NCBI RefSeq assembly: GCF_031822435.1 | Contig: NZ_JAVQLW010000001.1 | Location: forward strand, 186,001 to 250,000 | DNA length: 64,000 nucleotides | Direction: 5' to 3' | DNA from: Paracoccus sp. MBLB3053 | GTDB taxonomy: Bacteria; Pseudomonadota; Alphaproteobacteria; Rhodobacterales; Rhodobacteraceae | Shown: piece by piece, positions 36,783-45,730 of the stretch | How positions within the stretch are numbered: position 1 is the stretch's first letter | Layout: the number at the start of each line of letters is the position of its first letter | Notes under the pieces: generated by a model | What the model saw: only the letters and a program-made list of their open reading frames with translations | The model's database searches: none | What the model was told of the DNA's origin: nothing | Made by a program: the position numbers and the translations under genes

Positions 36783-37556
36783 TCAGTAAAGGGTCGAGGA
36801 CAGGTTTTCGGCGACCTTGAGCAGCGCCGCCCCATCCCCGCGGTCCGAGATCAGGACATGCGCCGTCTCGCCGATCTGGAACCAGGCGACATTGTCGCCC
36901 CGATGGGTTTCCAGATGCGGCAGGGTCACGGCAAAGCTGCCCGTCCTGACCGCGAAATGGGTAAGCCGCCCAAGCTCGCCCGCATCGAACACGATCTCGA
37001 TCCCCGGCCCTTGCGGCGACGGAAATACCTGCGCATCGCGGATCTCCCATGCCCGGTCGAAGCGCGGCAGCAAGATGCCGGTCGCCGCCCGCAATTCGGC
37101 AGGGTCGAGTTCGTGGATCTGGGGCTGTGACCGCATGGGCAGGCGGATGATGCTGGCCTCGCGCGCGGAAAGCGCGGCGGCGATCACGGGATGCGGCGGC
37201 TGCGAGGCGACGACGCGGCCCACCGAAAGCGGGCCGAGCCCCTCATTGGCAAGCCATCCCGCAAGGACGAGCGCCGCGACCGGCACAAGCCGGATCACGC
37301 CCCGCAGACGCTGGTCGCGGCGAAGCGCCCGCGAAAGCCGGGTCGCGGCCGCGCGCTGCGTGCCCGGCGTGTCACGGCCGGGCGCGAAGGCCAGCCGCAA
37401 TTCCCTGCGCAGATGCAGATCCTGCATCACCCTTGCCGCCGCCTCGGGCTGATGCGAAAGATATTCCTCGACACGCAATCGCTGCCAGTCGTCAAGCTGG
37501 TCATCGACATATGCATTCAGGTCCAGTTCGGAAATCGCGTCACTTGCCGGCTGCAT
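36783..37556 (-). CDS. anti-sigma factor (pair 2)
   Basis: A 257-residue protein: a cytoplasmic N-terminal domain (ISELDLNAYVDDQLDDWQRLRVEEYLSHQPEAA) typical of ECF anti-sigma factors, one membrane helix at about residues 89-105 (LVPVAALVLAGWLANEG), and a periplasmic domain of ~150 residues. The HxxxCxxC zinc motif is absent. Its start overlaps the end of the ECF sigma gene by 17 bases. The pair should form a membrane-gated regulatory switch. The outer domain ends in GETAHVLISDRGDGAALLKVAENL. Confidence 0.85.
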   Translation of the reverse strand: MQPASDAISELDLNAYVDDQLDDWQRLRVEEYLSHQPEAAARVMQDLHLRRELRLAFAPGRDTPGTQRAAATRLSRALRRDQRLRGVIRLVPVAALVLAGWLANEGLGPLSVGRVVASQPPHPVIAAALSAREASIIRLPMRSQPQIHELDPAELRAATGILLPRFDRAWEIRDAQVFPSPQGPGIEIVFDAGELGRLTHFAVRTGSFAVTLPHLETHRGDNVAWFQIGETAHVLISDRGDGAALLKVAENLSSTLY

Positions 37557-38073
37557 CGCGCCCTCCCACCAGTTTCAGCGGCCTTGGCCTTGCCCCGCCT
37601 TCCTCGAACTCTCGAAGCCGTGCGCGGGCGCGCCCCACCCGCGACATCAGCGTGCCCACAGGCACACCGGCAAGCGCCGCGACCTCGGAATAGGTCAGCC
37701 CTTCGATCGCGACGAGCAAAAGCGCCTCACGCTGGTCATCGGGCAGGATCATGAAGGCCTGCCGCAACTGCGCGAGGCGCAGCGCGTGATCCTGCGGCGC
37801 CTCGATCACGTCGGGGGCATAGGCCGCGACCGCCTCTTCCCGCTTGCGTTCGGCCCGGCGGCTGCGGTTTCGATCCAGAAACACATTCCGCAGGATCGAG
37901 AACAGCCAGCCCCGCAGGTTTCCACCTGCGCGAAAGCTCCGCCGATTTTCATGACCGCGCAGAAGTGCCTCCTGCACGAGATCGTCGGCCTCCCCCTCGT
38001 CTCGCGACAGGGCAAGGGCATAGCGGCGCAGCGCCGGCAGTTGATCCAGGATCGGGTCAGGCTTCGTCGTCAT
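37540..38073 (-). CDS. ECF-type RNA polymerase sigma factor (pair 2)
   Basis: A 177-residue ECF sigma factor. Region 2 includes ALSRDEGEADDLVQEALLRGHENRRSF and GNLRGWLFSILRNVFLDRNR; region 4 is LPDDQREALLLVAIEGLTYSEVAALAGVPVGTLMSRVGRARARL. It is a close match to the short sigma factors paired with membrane anti-sigma factors in alphaproteobacteria. It is followed by and overlaps its anti-sigma gene. Its promoter lies in the 136-base gap before the divergent CDP-alcohol phosphotransferase gene. The stimulus is unknown. Confidence 0.92.
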   Translation of the reverse strand: MTTKPDPILDQLPALRRYALALSRDEGEADDLVQEALLRGHENRRSFRAGGNLRGWLFSILRNVFLDRNRSRRAERKREEAVAAYAPDVIEAPQDHALRLAQLRQAFMILPDDQREALLLVAIEGLTYSEVAALAGVPVGTLMSRVGRARARLREFEEGGARPRPLKLVGGRDAAGK

Positions 38074-38209
38074 CTTGAACTATATACGTAGCCGAGCCGC
38101 ATTCTCTTCCCGGCAGTTGCGAAAAAACTTTCGGGGCAGGTGCTATGTCTGGAAAATCCCTTCCAATGCTGGCGCTTGACCGATGCCCGGCTGCGCGTAG
38201 GATTTCCTG

Positions 38210-38959
38210 ATGCGGAAATTGCAGCCCCTTTCTTCGACGGATGCCGGCCAATCGGGGCCGACGCGGCCTCGCGAGCCTGCGACCTGTCGCGTCACCGGCT
38301 ATCCTGTCGCGGTCGCGATCGGAACAGCGGCGCTGGTGGCCTGTCTTGCCATCTTGCCCGGACCGTTGATGCCGAGCCTCGCCACATACGCGCTTCTTGT
38401 CGCAGTGCTGCCGCGCCTGATCCGGCACTTCTATCCGCATCCCGCATTCGGCGCCTGCAACACCATCACTTTGGCGCGTGCGGCCATGACGCTTGCGCTG
38501 CTTGCTCCGCTTGCATCGGGCGAAGGCGGGGGAAGGCTGGTCGCGGGCATCGCCGCGCTGGCACTGCTGCTCGACGGTCTCGACGGCTGGCTTGCCCGTC
38601 GCAGCGGCCTGGTCTCGGCCTTCGGCGCGCGGTTCGACATGGAGGTCGATTCTGCCCTGGCCCTGATCATGTCGCTGCACCTGCTGAGCGCGGGACGGAC
38701 CGGAGGTGAAATCCTGATCCTCGGTTTCGCGCGGCCCGTCTTCATGTTCGCATCCTGGGTCTTCCCCTGGATCGGGCGCCCCCTGCCCCAACGGTTCCGG
38801 CGCAAGGCGATCTGCGTGCTGCAACTCGCGACCTTGCTGGTCCTGCAACTTCCGGTGGCCGATGACCCGGCCTTCGACTGGCTGGCCCGCATCGCGGCGG
38901 GGTTCCTGCTGTGGTCCTTCGCGACAGATATTCTCTGGCTTCGCAGACATCGCCAATGA
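38210..38959 (+). CDS. CDP-alcohol phosphatidyltransferase family protein
   Basis: A 249-residue membrane protein with about six hydrophobic segments. The family motif DxxDGxxARxxxxxxxxGxxxDxxxD is present as LDGLDGWLARRSGLVSAFGA followed by RFDMEVD (about residues 121-147), with all Asp ligands. Enzymes of this fold join a CDP-linked alcohol to another alcohol to form a phosphodiester, as in phospholipid synthesis. Its stop overlaps the start of the next gene (ATGA), which in turn overlaps the glycosyltransferase gene. The alcohol acceptor is unknown; the coupled genes suggest an unusual lipid or phospho-decorated surface molecule. Confidence 0.88.
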   Translation: MRKLQPLSSTDAGQSGPTRPREPATCRVTGYPVAVAIGTAALVACLAILPGPLMPSLATYALLVAVLPRLIRHFYPHPAFGACNTITLARAAMTLALLAPLASGEGGGRLVAGIAALALLLDGLDGWLARRSGLVSAFGARFDMEVDSALALIMSLHLLSAGRTGGEILILGFARPVFMFASWVFPWIGRPLPQRFRRKAICVLQLATLLVLQLPVADDPAFDWLARIAAGFLLWSFATDILWLRRHRQ

Positions 38960-40500
38960 GCACGCGCCAACTGATTTCTCTGATCCTCGCCGCGCTCGCG
39001 CTCTATCTTGCGCTCGTCCTGTCGAACCATCCACAACACTGGCTGCCCGCCGAATTCCCCATGATCCTGCTAGCATTGCTGGCATTTGGTTCCTACCGGG
39101 GGGTGAAGGTGGCGCTGTTCCTGCTCCTTGTGATCAGCGACATCTGGAGCGCGGCCGACCTCATCAGCCTGCAGATGCTTGGCCGAAAATTCGACCCGGT
39201 CGCCGACCTTGCCCTGATCGGGCCGCTGACCAGCCTTCTGGCATCCAGCTTCGGCAGGCTTGCCGCAATCACCGCTGTTCTTGCAGCGATCCTGCTGCTT
39301 GCGCTCGGATGTCGCGTGATCTGGTGGAGCATTGGGGTATGGGCCGCGCTGAGGCCGGGGCTTTTGAGCAAGCCTCGCACCGCCGCGACCGTCGCAGCAG
39401 GTCTTTGCGGATTTGCGCTGCTGGGCAGCGCCGCCCCGTCGCATGGCATGATCGAGAGGGTCGGAGCGATCCGCCAAGGCATCGAAACCGCCCGGAGCTT
39501 TCGCGCGGAAATCCGTGATGATCCAATAAGCCCCGCGCTGCGGCTGGACCTTCTTGATGCCGATCTGATGGTCATCTTCGTCGAAAGCTATGGCCGAACC
39601 AGCTTCGACACCGCTTTCTTTGCCCAAAAGCATCTTGGGACATTGCGCCGCACCGAAACGGCCCTGGCGGCCTCGGGCCTGGCAGCGCGCTCGGGCTTTC
39701 TGACATCTCCGACCCATGGCGGGCAAAGCTGGCTTGCGCATGCGACCTTCGCCAACGGGCTCTGGATCGCGAACCAGGTGCAATATCGCGCGGCGCTTGC
39801 GAGCGGTCGCCGCACGGTTTTCCATATCGCCCAACAGGCCGGGTTCGAAACCGCGGCTATCGTTCCCGGCATTACGCGGCCCTGGCCGGAGGCGGCCCGG
39901 ATGGGCTTCGACCGGGTGATGGCCGCGGCCGATCTGGGCTATGGCGGCGCGGCGTTCAACTGGGTCACCATGCCCGACCAGTTCACCCTTGCCGCATCCG
40001 AGCGGTTGCTGCCTCGGCAGGACGGGAAACGGCTTGCCACGCAGATCGTCCTGATCTCGTCCCACGCCCCTTGGGTTCCCGTGCCGCGCTTGCTGGACTG
40101 GGACCGGATCGGCGACGGGCGGGTCTTTGACGAACAGGCGAGATCGGGCGACAGCCCAGAAACCGTCTGGCGTGATCGCGACCGGGTTCGGATGCAATAT
40201 CGCGAGGCAATCGACTACAGCCTGAACGCGGCATTGCAATATTGCCTGCGCCACGCCCATGAAAGACGGCTTGTCGTGCTGCTCGGAGATCATCAGGCCG
40301 CCAGTTCGATCGGGCTGGACGACCGGCGCGAGGTGCCGGTCCATGTGATCGGACCTGCGGACCTGGTCGGGCGCACCGCGGAATGGGGCCTTGCGCCGGG
40401 CCTTGTTCCGCCGACAACCACTCGGGCCTTGCCCATGGAGCGGATGCGCGATCTGATCCTGCGCAGCTATTCTTCTACGACCAAGGCGCCGCCCGCATGA
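38956..40500 (+). CDS. membrane-bound sulfatase-fold protein of unknown substrate
   Basis: About 514 residues from ATG 38956, coupled to the previous gene. Four or so N-terminal membrane helices (to residue ~170) precede a periplasmic domain of the alkaline-phosphatase/sulfatase type. ADLMVIFVESYGRTSFD near residue 210 supplies the metal Glu and a Thr/Ser nucleophile region (TSFD). LTSPTHGGQSWLAHATF resembles the second motif and VVLLGDHQAAS the metal-binding DH. The layout resembles LtaS- or EptA-like enzymes that transfer phospho-alcohols, which fits the neighbouring CDP-alcohol enzyme. The true substrate is unknown. Confidence 0.78.
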   Translation: MSTRQLISLILAALALYLALVLSNHPQHWLPAEFPMILLALLAFGSYRGVKVALFLLLVISDIWSAADLISLQMLGRKFDPVADLALIGPLTSLLASSFGRLAAITAVLAAILLLALGCRVIWWSIGVWAALRPGLLSKPRTAATVAAGLCGFALLGSAAPSHGMIERVGAIRQGIETARSFRAEIRDDPISPALRLDLLDADLMVIFVESYGRTSFDTAFFAQKHLGTLRRTETALAASGLAARSGFLTSPTHGGQSWLAHATFANGLWIANQVQYRAALASGRRTVFHIAQQAGFETAAIVPGITRPWPEAARMGFDRVMAAADLGYGGAAFNWVTMPDQFTLAASERLLPRQDGKRLATQIVLISSHAPWVPVPRLLDWDRIGDGRVFDEQARSGDSPETVWRDRDRVRMQYREAIDYSLNAALQYCLRHAHERRLVVLLGDHQAASSIGLDDRREVPVHVIGPADLVGRTAEWGLAPGLVPPTTTRALPMERMRDLILRSYSSTTKAPPA

Positions 40501-41558
40501 TCCCATTACACAAAGCCGCCCTTGCCGTTCCCGGCAGCATCACGACGCTGACCGGGGGGTTCATCTATGACCGCCACCTGCTCGAAGGGCTGCGAGACGC
40601 GGGCCGCGATGTCGAGTTGATCGAATTGTCTGGCGGTTTCCCAGACCCGACCCCCGAGGAATGCGAAGCCGCTTTCGAGCGACTGGCAAAGGTGCCCAAG
40701 GATCGGATCGTCATCCTGGACGGGCTCGCGCTGGGGTCCCTGCCGACGCAGGGCTTTGCCAGGATCGGCGCGGCGATCGTCGCGATGATCCATCATCCGC
40801 TGGCGCATGAAGGTGGCCTGGAGCCGACGACGAAGGACCGGCTGTTTCGGACCGAGCGCGACAACCTGCGCCTGGCCCGCCATGTTCTTGTGCCCAGCCC
40901 CCATACCCGCGCCATTCTCATCAAGGAATACGGCGTACCGCCCAAGGCGATCACCGTCGCGCGGCCCGGCACGAACCGCCCCGTAGATCTGCGGCGCGAT
41001 CCCGCCAGCCCGCCGCTGATCCTGTCGGTCGGCAATCTCTTGCCCCGCAAGGGGCATGACATTCTGGTCACGGCACTGGCCCAGATCGCCGATCTCGATT
41101 GGCAGGCCGCGATCGTGGGAACACCCCTTGATCCGTCATGCGCCGCGGACCTGGGTCGCCGCATCGACGAAAGCGGCCTTTCCAGCCGCATCCAGATGCC
41201 GGGCCGGTTGATGGCAGAGGAATTGCAGGCGCATTACCGGCGGGCTTCGATTTTCGCGCTGGCCACCCGCTACGAGGGTTACGGCATCGTCTTTGACGAG
41301 GCCCTGCTCCACGGTCTGCCCATCGTGAGCACGCTGACGGGGGCCGTGCCGGATACGGTGCCGGGGGATGCGGGAATTCTGGTGCCCTGCGACGACGCGA
41401 AAGCCCTTGCCTCCGCCTTGCGGCAGCTTCTGACCGACCATGCGAGCTACGCGCGCATGTCCGAAGCGGCCGCCCTTGCCGGTGCGGCGCTGCCCGGTTG
41501 GGATGAAACCGCACGGATCGCGGGTACGGCACTGGACGGGATTGCGCTGCCTGCCTGA
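40497..41558 (+). CDS. GT4 family glycosyltransferase
   Basis: About 353 residues from ATG 40497, overlapping the previous stop (ATGA). The GT-B fold is shown by the N-terminal VPGSITTLTGGFIYDRHLLEGLRDAG, and by the C-terminal donor domain: LILSVGNLLPRKGHDILVTAL, then ATRYEGYGIVFDEALLHGLPIV with the E-x7-E motif, and GAVPDTVPGDAGILVP. It would transfer a sugar from an activated donor. It is the third gene of the coupled CDP-alcohol/sulfatase-fold/GT4 trio. The SDR gene follows after 63 bases. Confidence 0.88.
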   Translation: MIPLHKAALAVPGSITTLTGGFIYDRHLLEGLRDAGRDVELIELSGGFPDPTPEECEAAFERLAKVPKDRIVILDGLALGSLPTQGFARIGAAIVAMIHHPLAHEGGLEPTTKDRLFRTERDNLRLARHVLVPSPHTRAILIKEYGVPPKAITVARPGTNRPVDLRRDPASPPLILSVGNLLPRKGHDILVTALAQIADLDWQAAIVGTPLDPSCAADLGRRIDESGLSSRIQMPGRLMAEELQAHYRRASIFALATRYEGYGIVFDEALLHGLPIVSTLTGAVPDTVPGDAGILVPCDDAKALASALRQLLTDHASYARMSEAAALAGAALPGWDETARIAGTALDGIALPA

Positions 41559-41621
41559 TTTCGGGCTGCCCTTCGGCACCGGCCGGGCTTAACCTGCGCC
41601 CGAAGCAAGGGGAGAGCGCAG

Positions 41622-42410
41622 ATGCAGGAGACGGAATTCAGCGGCAAGGTCGCGCTGGTAACGGGCACGACGGGCATCGGGCGAGCCGCGGCAATCCGGC
41701 TGGCCGCCGCAGGCGCCGATGTGTTGGCCTGCGGCATTGATGTCGGAGCCAATCAGGAGCTTGCCGCGATCGGAATTGCCCGTGGGCTCTCACTTGTGAC
41801 ACGCAGGTCGGATGTTTCGAAGGAAGAAGATGTGCGTGATGCCGTGAACGAGATCCTGGATCAGTTCGGCGGACTCGACATCATCGTGAACGCCGCCGCC
41901 GTGCATCCCTATGGCACGGTGCTGACCACCGAACCCGAGGATTGGGCGCAGTGCATGGCCGTCAATGTCGGGGGCATCTACCTGACCGGGCGTTTCGGCA
42001 TTCCCGAGATGGAGAAGCGCGGCGGGGGCGCGATCGTCAACCTTTCCTCGGTCCAGGGGCATGGCTGCCAGGCGGGGGTCGCGGCCTATGTCGCGAGCAA
42101 GGGCGCGATCCATGCGCTGACCCGTGCCATGGCAATCGACCACGCTGCGGCTTCCATTCGCGTCAATTCCGTTTCGCCGGGATCGGTCCGCACCCCGATC
42201 CTCGAGCTTGCCGCCCGGAAACTGGGCAGCGATCAGGCCGAAGACGAGGTTTTCGCCCGCTTCGGGGCCGCCCACCCGCTGGGCCGGATCGGCGAACCGG
42301 ACGAGGTCGCCGAGCTGATCGCATTTCTCTGCTCGGATCGCGCGGCCTTCATCACCGGCGCCGATTACCTGATCGATGGCGGTCTCAACGCGGGTCTGGC
42401 GGTCCGCTAG
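41622..42410 (+). CDS. short-chain dehydrogenase/reductase (SDR)
   Basis: A 262-residue classical SDR. The cofactor loop reads ALVTGTTGIGRAAAIRLAAAG. The NAxxH-like IIVNAAAVHPYG, the catalytic Ser in VNLSSVQGHG, Tyr-x-x-x-Lys in AAYVASKGA, and the C-terminal ITGADYLIDGGLNAG complete the set. It reduces or oxidises a carbonyl or alcohol with NAD(P)H. It may belong with the upstream glycosyltransferase trio, or with the convergent pentose operon whose stop it overlaps by four bases; a sugar or polyol dehydrogenase role is plausible. Confidence 0.92.
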   Translation: MQETEFSGKVALVTGTTGIGRAAAIRLAAAGADVLACGIDVGANQELAAIGIARGLSLVTRRSDVSKEEDVRDAVNEILDQFGGLDIIVNAAAVHPYGTVLTTEPEDWAQCMAVNVGGIYLTGRFGIPEMEKRGGGAIVNLSSVQGHGCQAGVAAYVASKGAIHALTRAMAIDHAAASIRVNSVSPGSVRTPILELAARKLGSDQAEDEVFARFGAAHPLGRIGEPDEVAELIAFLCSDRAAFITGADYLIDGGLNAGLAVR

Positions 42411-43987
42411 CGCACCGCCGATCCGGCAAGGCGGAAGTCACGCAGCTTGGGCAGGACGCTGGCGAGATCCACGGGCCGGCCTTCGCCAAAGCCGTGATAA
42501 AGCTCGCTGAAAACCGAGAACAGGCGATCATAGGCTTCCCGCGATTCCGCGCGGGGAACGAAGACCCGACTGGGTGGGCAAAGCACGGCCTGCGCCGCCT
42601 CGAAGGTCTCGAACGCGCCCGCAGCCATGGCCGCGAAGATGCAGGAGCCGGTTCCGACAGGCGAATGCGCCGGAACATGGACCTCGCGGTCAAGCACATC
42701 GGCATAGACCTGGTTCAGCACGTCGTTCCTTTGCGGAATGCCCCCCGCATTGACGATCCGCGCCGTTTGCATTCCGCCGCTTTCGATCCTTTCGGTGATG
42801 ATGCGCACATGCATGGCCATGCCCTCGATCGCGGCATGCATCTCGTCGGCGGCAGTATGGTTCAGATCCCAGCCCAGCGTGACCGCGCCCAGATCCGAGC
42901 GCACCAGAACCGTCCGGTCGCCATTGTCCCAGTTGAGCCGCAAGAGCCCGCTGCCGCCCGGGGGCAGCATTTCCAAGCCCTGGCAAAGCGTCGCGACATC
43001 GCTGCCCGCCCGCTTCGCGATCGCCTCGAAGACGTCGCCCGTGGCGGATTGTCCGGCCTCGATCCCGGCCCAGCCCGGCAGCACGCTGCCCGGCACGACG
43101 CCGCAAAGTCCCGGAACAGGCGGGAATTCCGCCGGCCCCATGGCGATGATGCAGGTCGAGGTCCCGACGACGTTGACGATATCGCCCGGCCGCGCCCCCG
43201 CCCCGATCGCATCCCAATGCGCGTCGAAGGCGCCGACCGGAATCGGAATGCCCGCTTTCAGGCCCAGCTTATCGGCCCATTCGGGCGAAAGATGGCCGGC
43301 GATCGCATCCGAGGTGACGAAACGCCCTGAAAGCCGGTCATTGATCCCTTCGAACAGCGGATCTACCCGGCTCAGGAAGTCCTGCGGCGGCAAGCCCCCC
43401 CACCCCGCGCCATACATCCACTTGTGACCGGCCGCGCAGATGCTGCGGGGCAAGTCGGCAAGATCGGTGATGCCGCAAAGCGTCGCCGCGACCATGTCGC
43501 AATGTTCGAGCGCGGTGGCGAAACGCGCACGCAGGCCCGGATTGTGACGCAGGAAATGCAGGACCTTGGCATAGCCCCATTCATGCGAATAGGTGCCGCC
43601 GCACCAGTCGAGCGCCTCGAGCCCCTCGGCCCGGCCCAGCGCGGTGATCTCGGCGGCCTCGTGATGGGCGCGGTGATCGCACCACAAGTAGTAATCCGCC
43701 AGCGGCTGCAGGTCCTTGTCGACCATCACCACGCTGGACCCTGTGGTATCGCAGGCCAGGGCCGCGACCTGCTCGCCGTCGATCCCCGCCTTGGCGACAG
43801 CCTCGCGCATGGCCGCGGCAAGTCCGGTCATGTGATCGGCATGGGCCTGCGCGCCCAGCAGCGGGTCGGCCGCGCTGCGCTTCAGCGCATAGCCCGCCGT
43901 CGCGCCGGCAAGGGTCGCGCCGGTCTCGGTCTCCATCAGGGTCACGCGCACGCTGAGCGTGCCGAAATCGACGCCGGCGACGATCAT
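42407..43987 (-). CDS. FGGY family ribulokinase-like sugar kinase
   Basis: A 526-residue carbohydrate kinase. VAGVDFGTLSVRVTLMETETG opens the actin-like fold, ALACDTTGSSVVMVD and CDHRAHHEA follow, and the FGGY_C part has GWDLNHTAADEMHAAIEGMA and VNAGGIPQRNDVLNQVYADV. Motifs and length fit ribulokinase (AraB-type). It lies two bases after araD, so it should phosphorylate L-ribulose or a similar ketopentose to the AraD substrate. It is the last gene of the minus-strand pentose operon. Confidence 0.92.
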   Translation of the reverse strand: MIVAGVDFGTLSVRVTLMETETGATLAGATAGYALKRSAADPLLGAQAHADHMTGLAAAMREAVAKAGIDGEQVAALACDTTGSSVVMVDKDLQPLADYYLWCDHRAHHEAAEITALGRAEGLEALDWCGGTYSHEWGYAKVLHFLRHNPGLRARFATALEHCDMVAATLCGITDLADLPRSICAAGHKWMYGAGWGGLPPQDFLSRVDPLFEGINDRLSGRFVTSDAIAGHLSPEWADKLGLKAGIPIPVGAFDAHWDAIGAGARPGDIVNVVGTSTCIIAMGPAEFPPVPGLCGVVPGSVLPGWAGIEAGQSATGDVFEAIAKRAGSDVATLCQGLEMLPPGGSGLLRLNWDNGDRTVLVRSDLGAVTLGWDLNHTAADEMHAAIEGMAMHVRIITERIESGGMQTARIVNAGGIPQRNDVLNQVYADVLDREVHVPAHSPVGTGSCIFAAMAAGAFETFEAAQAVLCPPSRVFVPRAESREAYDRLFSVFSELYHGFGEGRPVDLASVLPKLRDFRLAGSAVR

Positions 43988-43989
43988 GC

Positions 43990-44685
43990 TCAGTTCCCCT
44001 GACCGTAGGTCGCCTGCGCGCCATGCTTGCGCAGGTAATGACGATCCAGAAGCGCCTGCGAGATCGGCTGCGGCGCGGGGTTCAGCGCCATGACATGCCA
44101 GGCCATGCGCGCGACCTCTTCAAGGATCACGGCGTTATGCACGGCCTCGGCCGGCGTCCTGCCCCAGACAAAGGGCCCGTGCCCTGCAACCAGGACCGCA
44201 GGGATCGACAGCGGATCGACGTCCTTGAAGGTTTCGACGATGACATTGCCGGTATTCAGGACGTAATCATCGGCGATCTCGTCCGGTGTCAGGTCGCGTG
44301 TCACGGGGATCGTGCCGTAGAAGTAATCTGCATGAGTCGTACCCAGCGCCGGGACAGGACGACGTGCTTGCGCCATTATGGTGGCGAAGGTCGAATGGGT
44401 ATGAATGACCGCCCCGATACCCTGGAAGGCGCGGTAAAGCACCGCATGGGTCGCCAGATCGGACGAGGGCCTCAACCGGTTGTCGAGCGCGCGCCCGTCG
44501 AGATCGCAAGGCACCATGTCGGCGGCGGTAAGGCTGTCATAGGGCACACCGCTGGGCTTGATCAGGATGCGGCCGGTTTCGCGGTCGATGCCGCTGGCAT
44601 TTCCGAATGTCGAAAGCACCAGCCCGTGCCGTACGGTGTCGAGATTGGCCTGCAGGACGGCGTCGCGAAGGGTTTCGTCAGTCAT
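43990..44685 (-). CDS. araD: L-ribulose-5-phosphate 4-epimerase
   Basis: A 231-residue class II aldolase-fold enzyme converting L-ribulose 5-phosphate to D-xylulose 5-phosphate. Key pieces are LSTFGNASGIDRETG and IKPSGVPYDSLTAADMV for phosphate and substrate binding, zinc ligands HTHSTFATIMAQA and the later GHGPFVWG, and TTHADYFYGTIP. Length is normal. Together with the kinase it feeds a pentose into the pentose-phosphate pathway. No L-arabinose isomerase gene is present in the operon. Confidence 0.95.
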   Translation of the reverse strand: MTDETLRDAVLQANLDTVRHGLVLSTFGNASGIDRETGRILIKPSGVPYDSLTAADMVPCDLDGRALDNRLRPSSDLATHAVLYRAFQGIGAVIHTHSTFATIMAQARRPVPALGTTHADYFYGTIPVTRDLTPDEIADDYVLNTGNVIVETFKDVDPLSIPAVLVAGHGPFVWGRTPAEAVHNAVILEEVARMAWHVMALNPAPQPISQALLDRHYLRKHGAQATYGQGN

Positions 44686-44714
44686 TGGGAAGCGCCTTGA
44701 AAGAAATCGGATGG

Positions 44715-44740
44715 GGCCGCGCGGAACGATCCGCGCGGCC
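44715..44740 (-). terminator. intercistronic hairpin after the binding-protein gene
   Basis: Perfect 11-base GC-rich arms, GGCCGCGCGGA (44715-44725) and its complement (44730-44740), enclose a four-base loop. It lies just after the stop of the sugar-binding protein gene and before araD, on the minus-strand transcript, followed by CCATCCGATTTCTTT. Such stems after binding-protein genes often raise their mRNA level by protecting the 3' end or partly ending transcription. Confidence 0.6.
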
Positions 44741-44748
44741 GCTTGCCC

Positions 44749-45687
44749 TTAGCGGGGCGACGTCCAGCCCTTGTAGCTGTCGATGTTCTCATTGGTGATC
44801 AGTTCGGGCTCAAGCAGGACGGTGTCCTGCTCGGGCGTCTCGCCCTGCAGAACCTTGTAGCCCATTTCGAGCGCCTGACCCGCCATGGTGTAGGGGTCCT
44901 GCGAGGCCGAGGCCTTGATCAGGCCATCGCCCGACTTCAGCTCGTTCTCGATGTCCGGGGCACCGTCCACGGCAGTGATGATGAACTCGTCGCGGCCAGC
45001 CTGCTTGGCAGCCAGCGCGAAGCCGATCCCGGTCGGGTCGTTGATCGCGAAGACGCCGTCGATCTTGTCGAAGCGGGTCAGCAGGTTCTGGCCGACATTC
45101 ATGCCGCCGTCGCGCGAGCCCTGGGCGTTCTGATCGTCCGACAGGATCTTGATATCGGGATGCTTGGCGAACTCGTCCTTGCAGCCCTTGACCCGGTCGA
45201 GGATCGAGGACGAGGCCGGGCCGTTGACGATCACCACGTCGCCCTTGCCGCCAAGCGCCTCGGAGATATAGGCGCAGGCCTTTTCGCCGGCCTGGACGTT
45301 GTTCGTCATGACCGTGACATCCGCGCCGGGGGCCGAGACGTCAAAGGCCGCGACGACAACGCCCGCGTCCCGCGCGCGCTTGACCGCAGGCGCGATGGCG
45401 GCGGCATCCACCGCGTTCAGCATGATGATGTCGACGCCCGCCGCGATGAAGCTGTCGATCTGGCCGACCTGCTTGTTCAGGTCGTAATCGGCCGAAACCG
45501 AAGTCACCTTGACGTCGGGATTGATCTTCTTGGCCGCGTCCTCGATGCCCTTGATCGTGGCGACGAAGAAGGGGTTGCCCAAGAGCCCGACCGAGATGCC
45601 GATGCTGTTGAGATCCTTGGCTGCGGCAGGCACCGCAGAGACAGCCGCCAGCGCCAGTGCCGAGGCCAGGGTTTTCGCAAAACGCAT
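44749..45687 (-). CDS. ABC sugar transporter, periplasmic binding protein (RbsB family)
   Basis: About 312 residues from ATG 45687 behind GGAGGAAA. A Sec signal peptide (FAKTLASALALAAVSAVPAAAK) is followed by a type I periplasmic-binding fold: IGISVGLLGNPFFVATIKGIED, AAGVDIIMLNAVDAAAIAP, VFAINDPTGIGFALAAKQ and ITAVDGAPDIENELKSGDG. The class binds pentoses, hexoses or polyols. Operon partners suggest a pentose such as L-arabinose, or L-ribulose. It is the fourth gene of the operon, with a stabilising hairpin after its stop. Confidence 0.93.
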   Translation of the reverse strand: MRFAKTLASALALAAVSAVPAAAKDLNSIGISVGLLGNPFFVATIKGIEDAAKKINPDVKVTSVSADYDLNKQVGQIDSFIAAGVDIIMLNAVDAAAIAPAVKRARDAGVVVAAFDVSAPGADVTVMTNNVQAGEKACAYISEALGGKGDVVIVNGPASSSILDRVKGCKDEFAKHPDIKILSDDQNAQGSRDGGMNVGQNLLTRFDKIDGVFAINDPTGIGFALAAKQAGRDEFIITAVDGAPDIENELKSGDGLIKASASQDPYTMAGQALEMGYKVLQGETPEQDTVLLEPELITNENIDSYKGWTSPR

Positions 45688-45730
45688 GAGGTTTCCTCCC
45701 ATTATGATGCGTTGTTGGAACAGGGTTCGC

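Noticed and set aside
41942..43330. A 462-residue plus-strand frame across the SDR and kinase genes
   Set aside because: It covers two well-supported genes in the wrong frame or strand and shows Arg/Gly-rich shadow composition.
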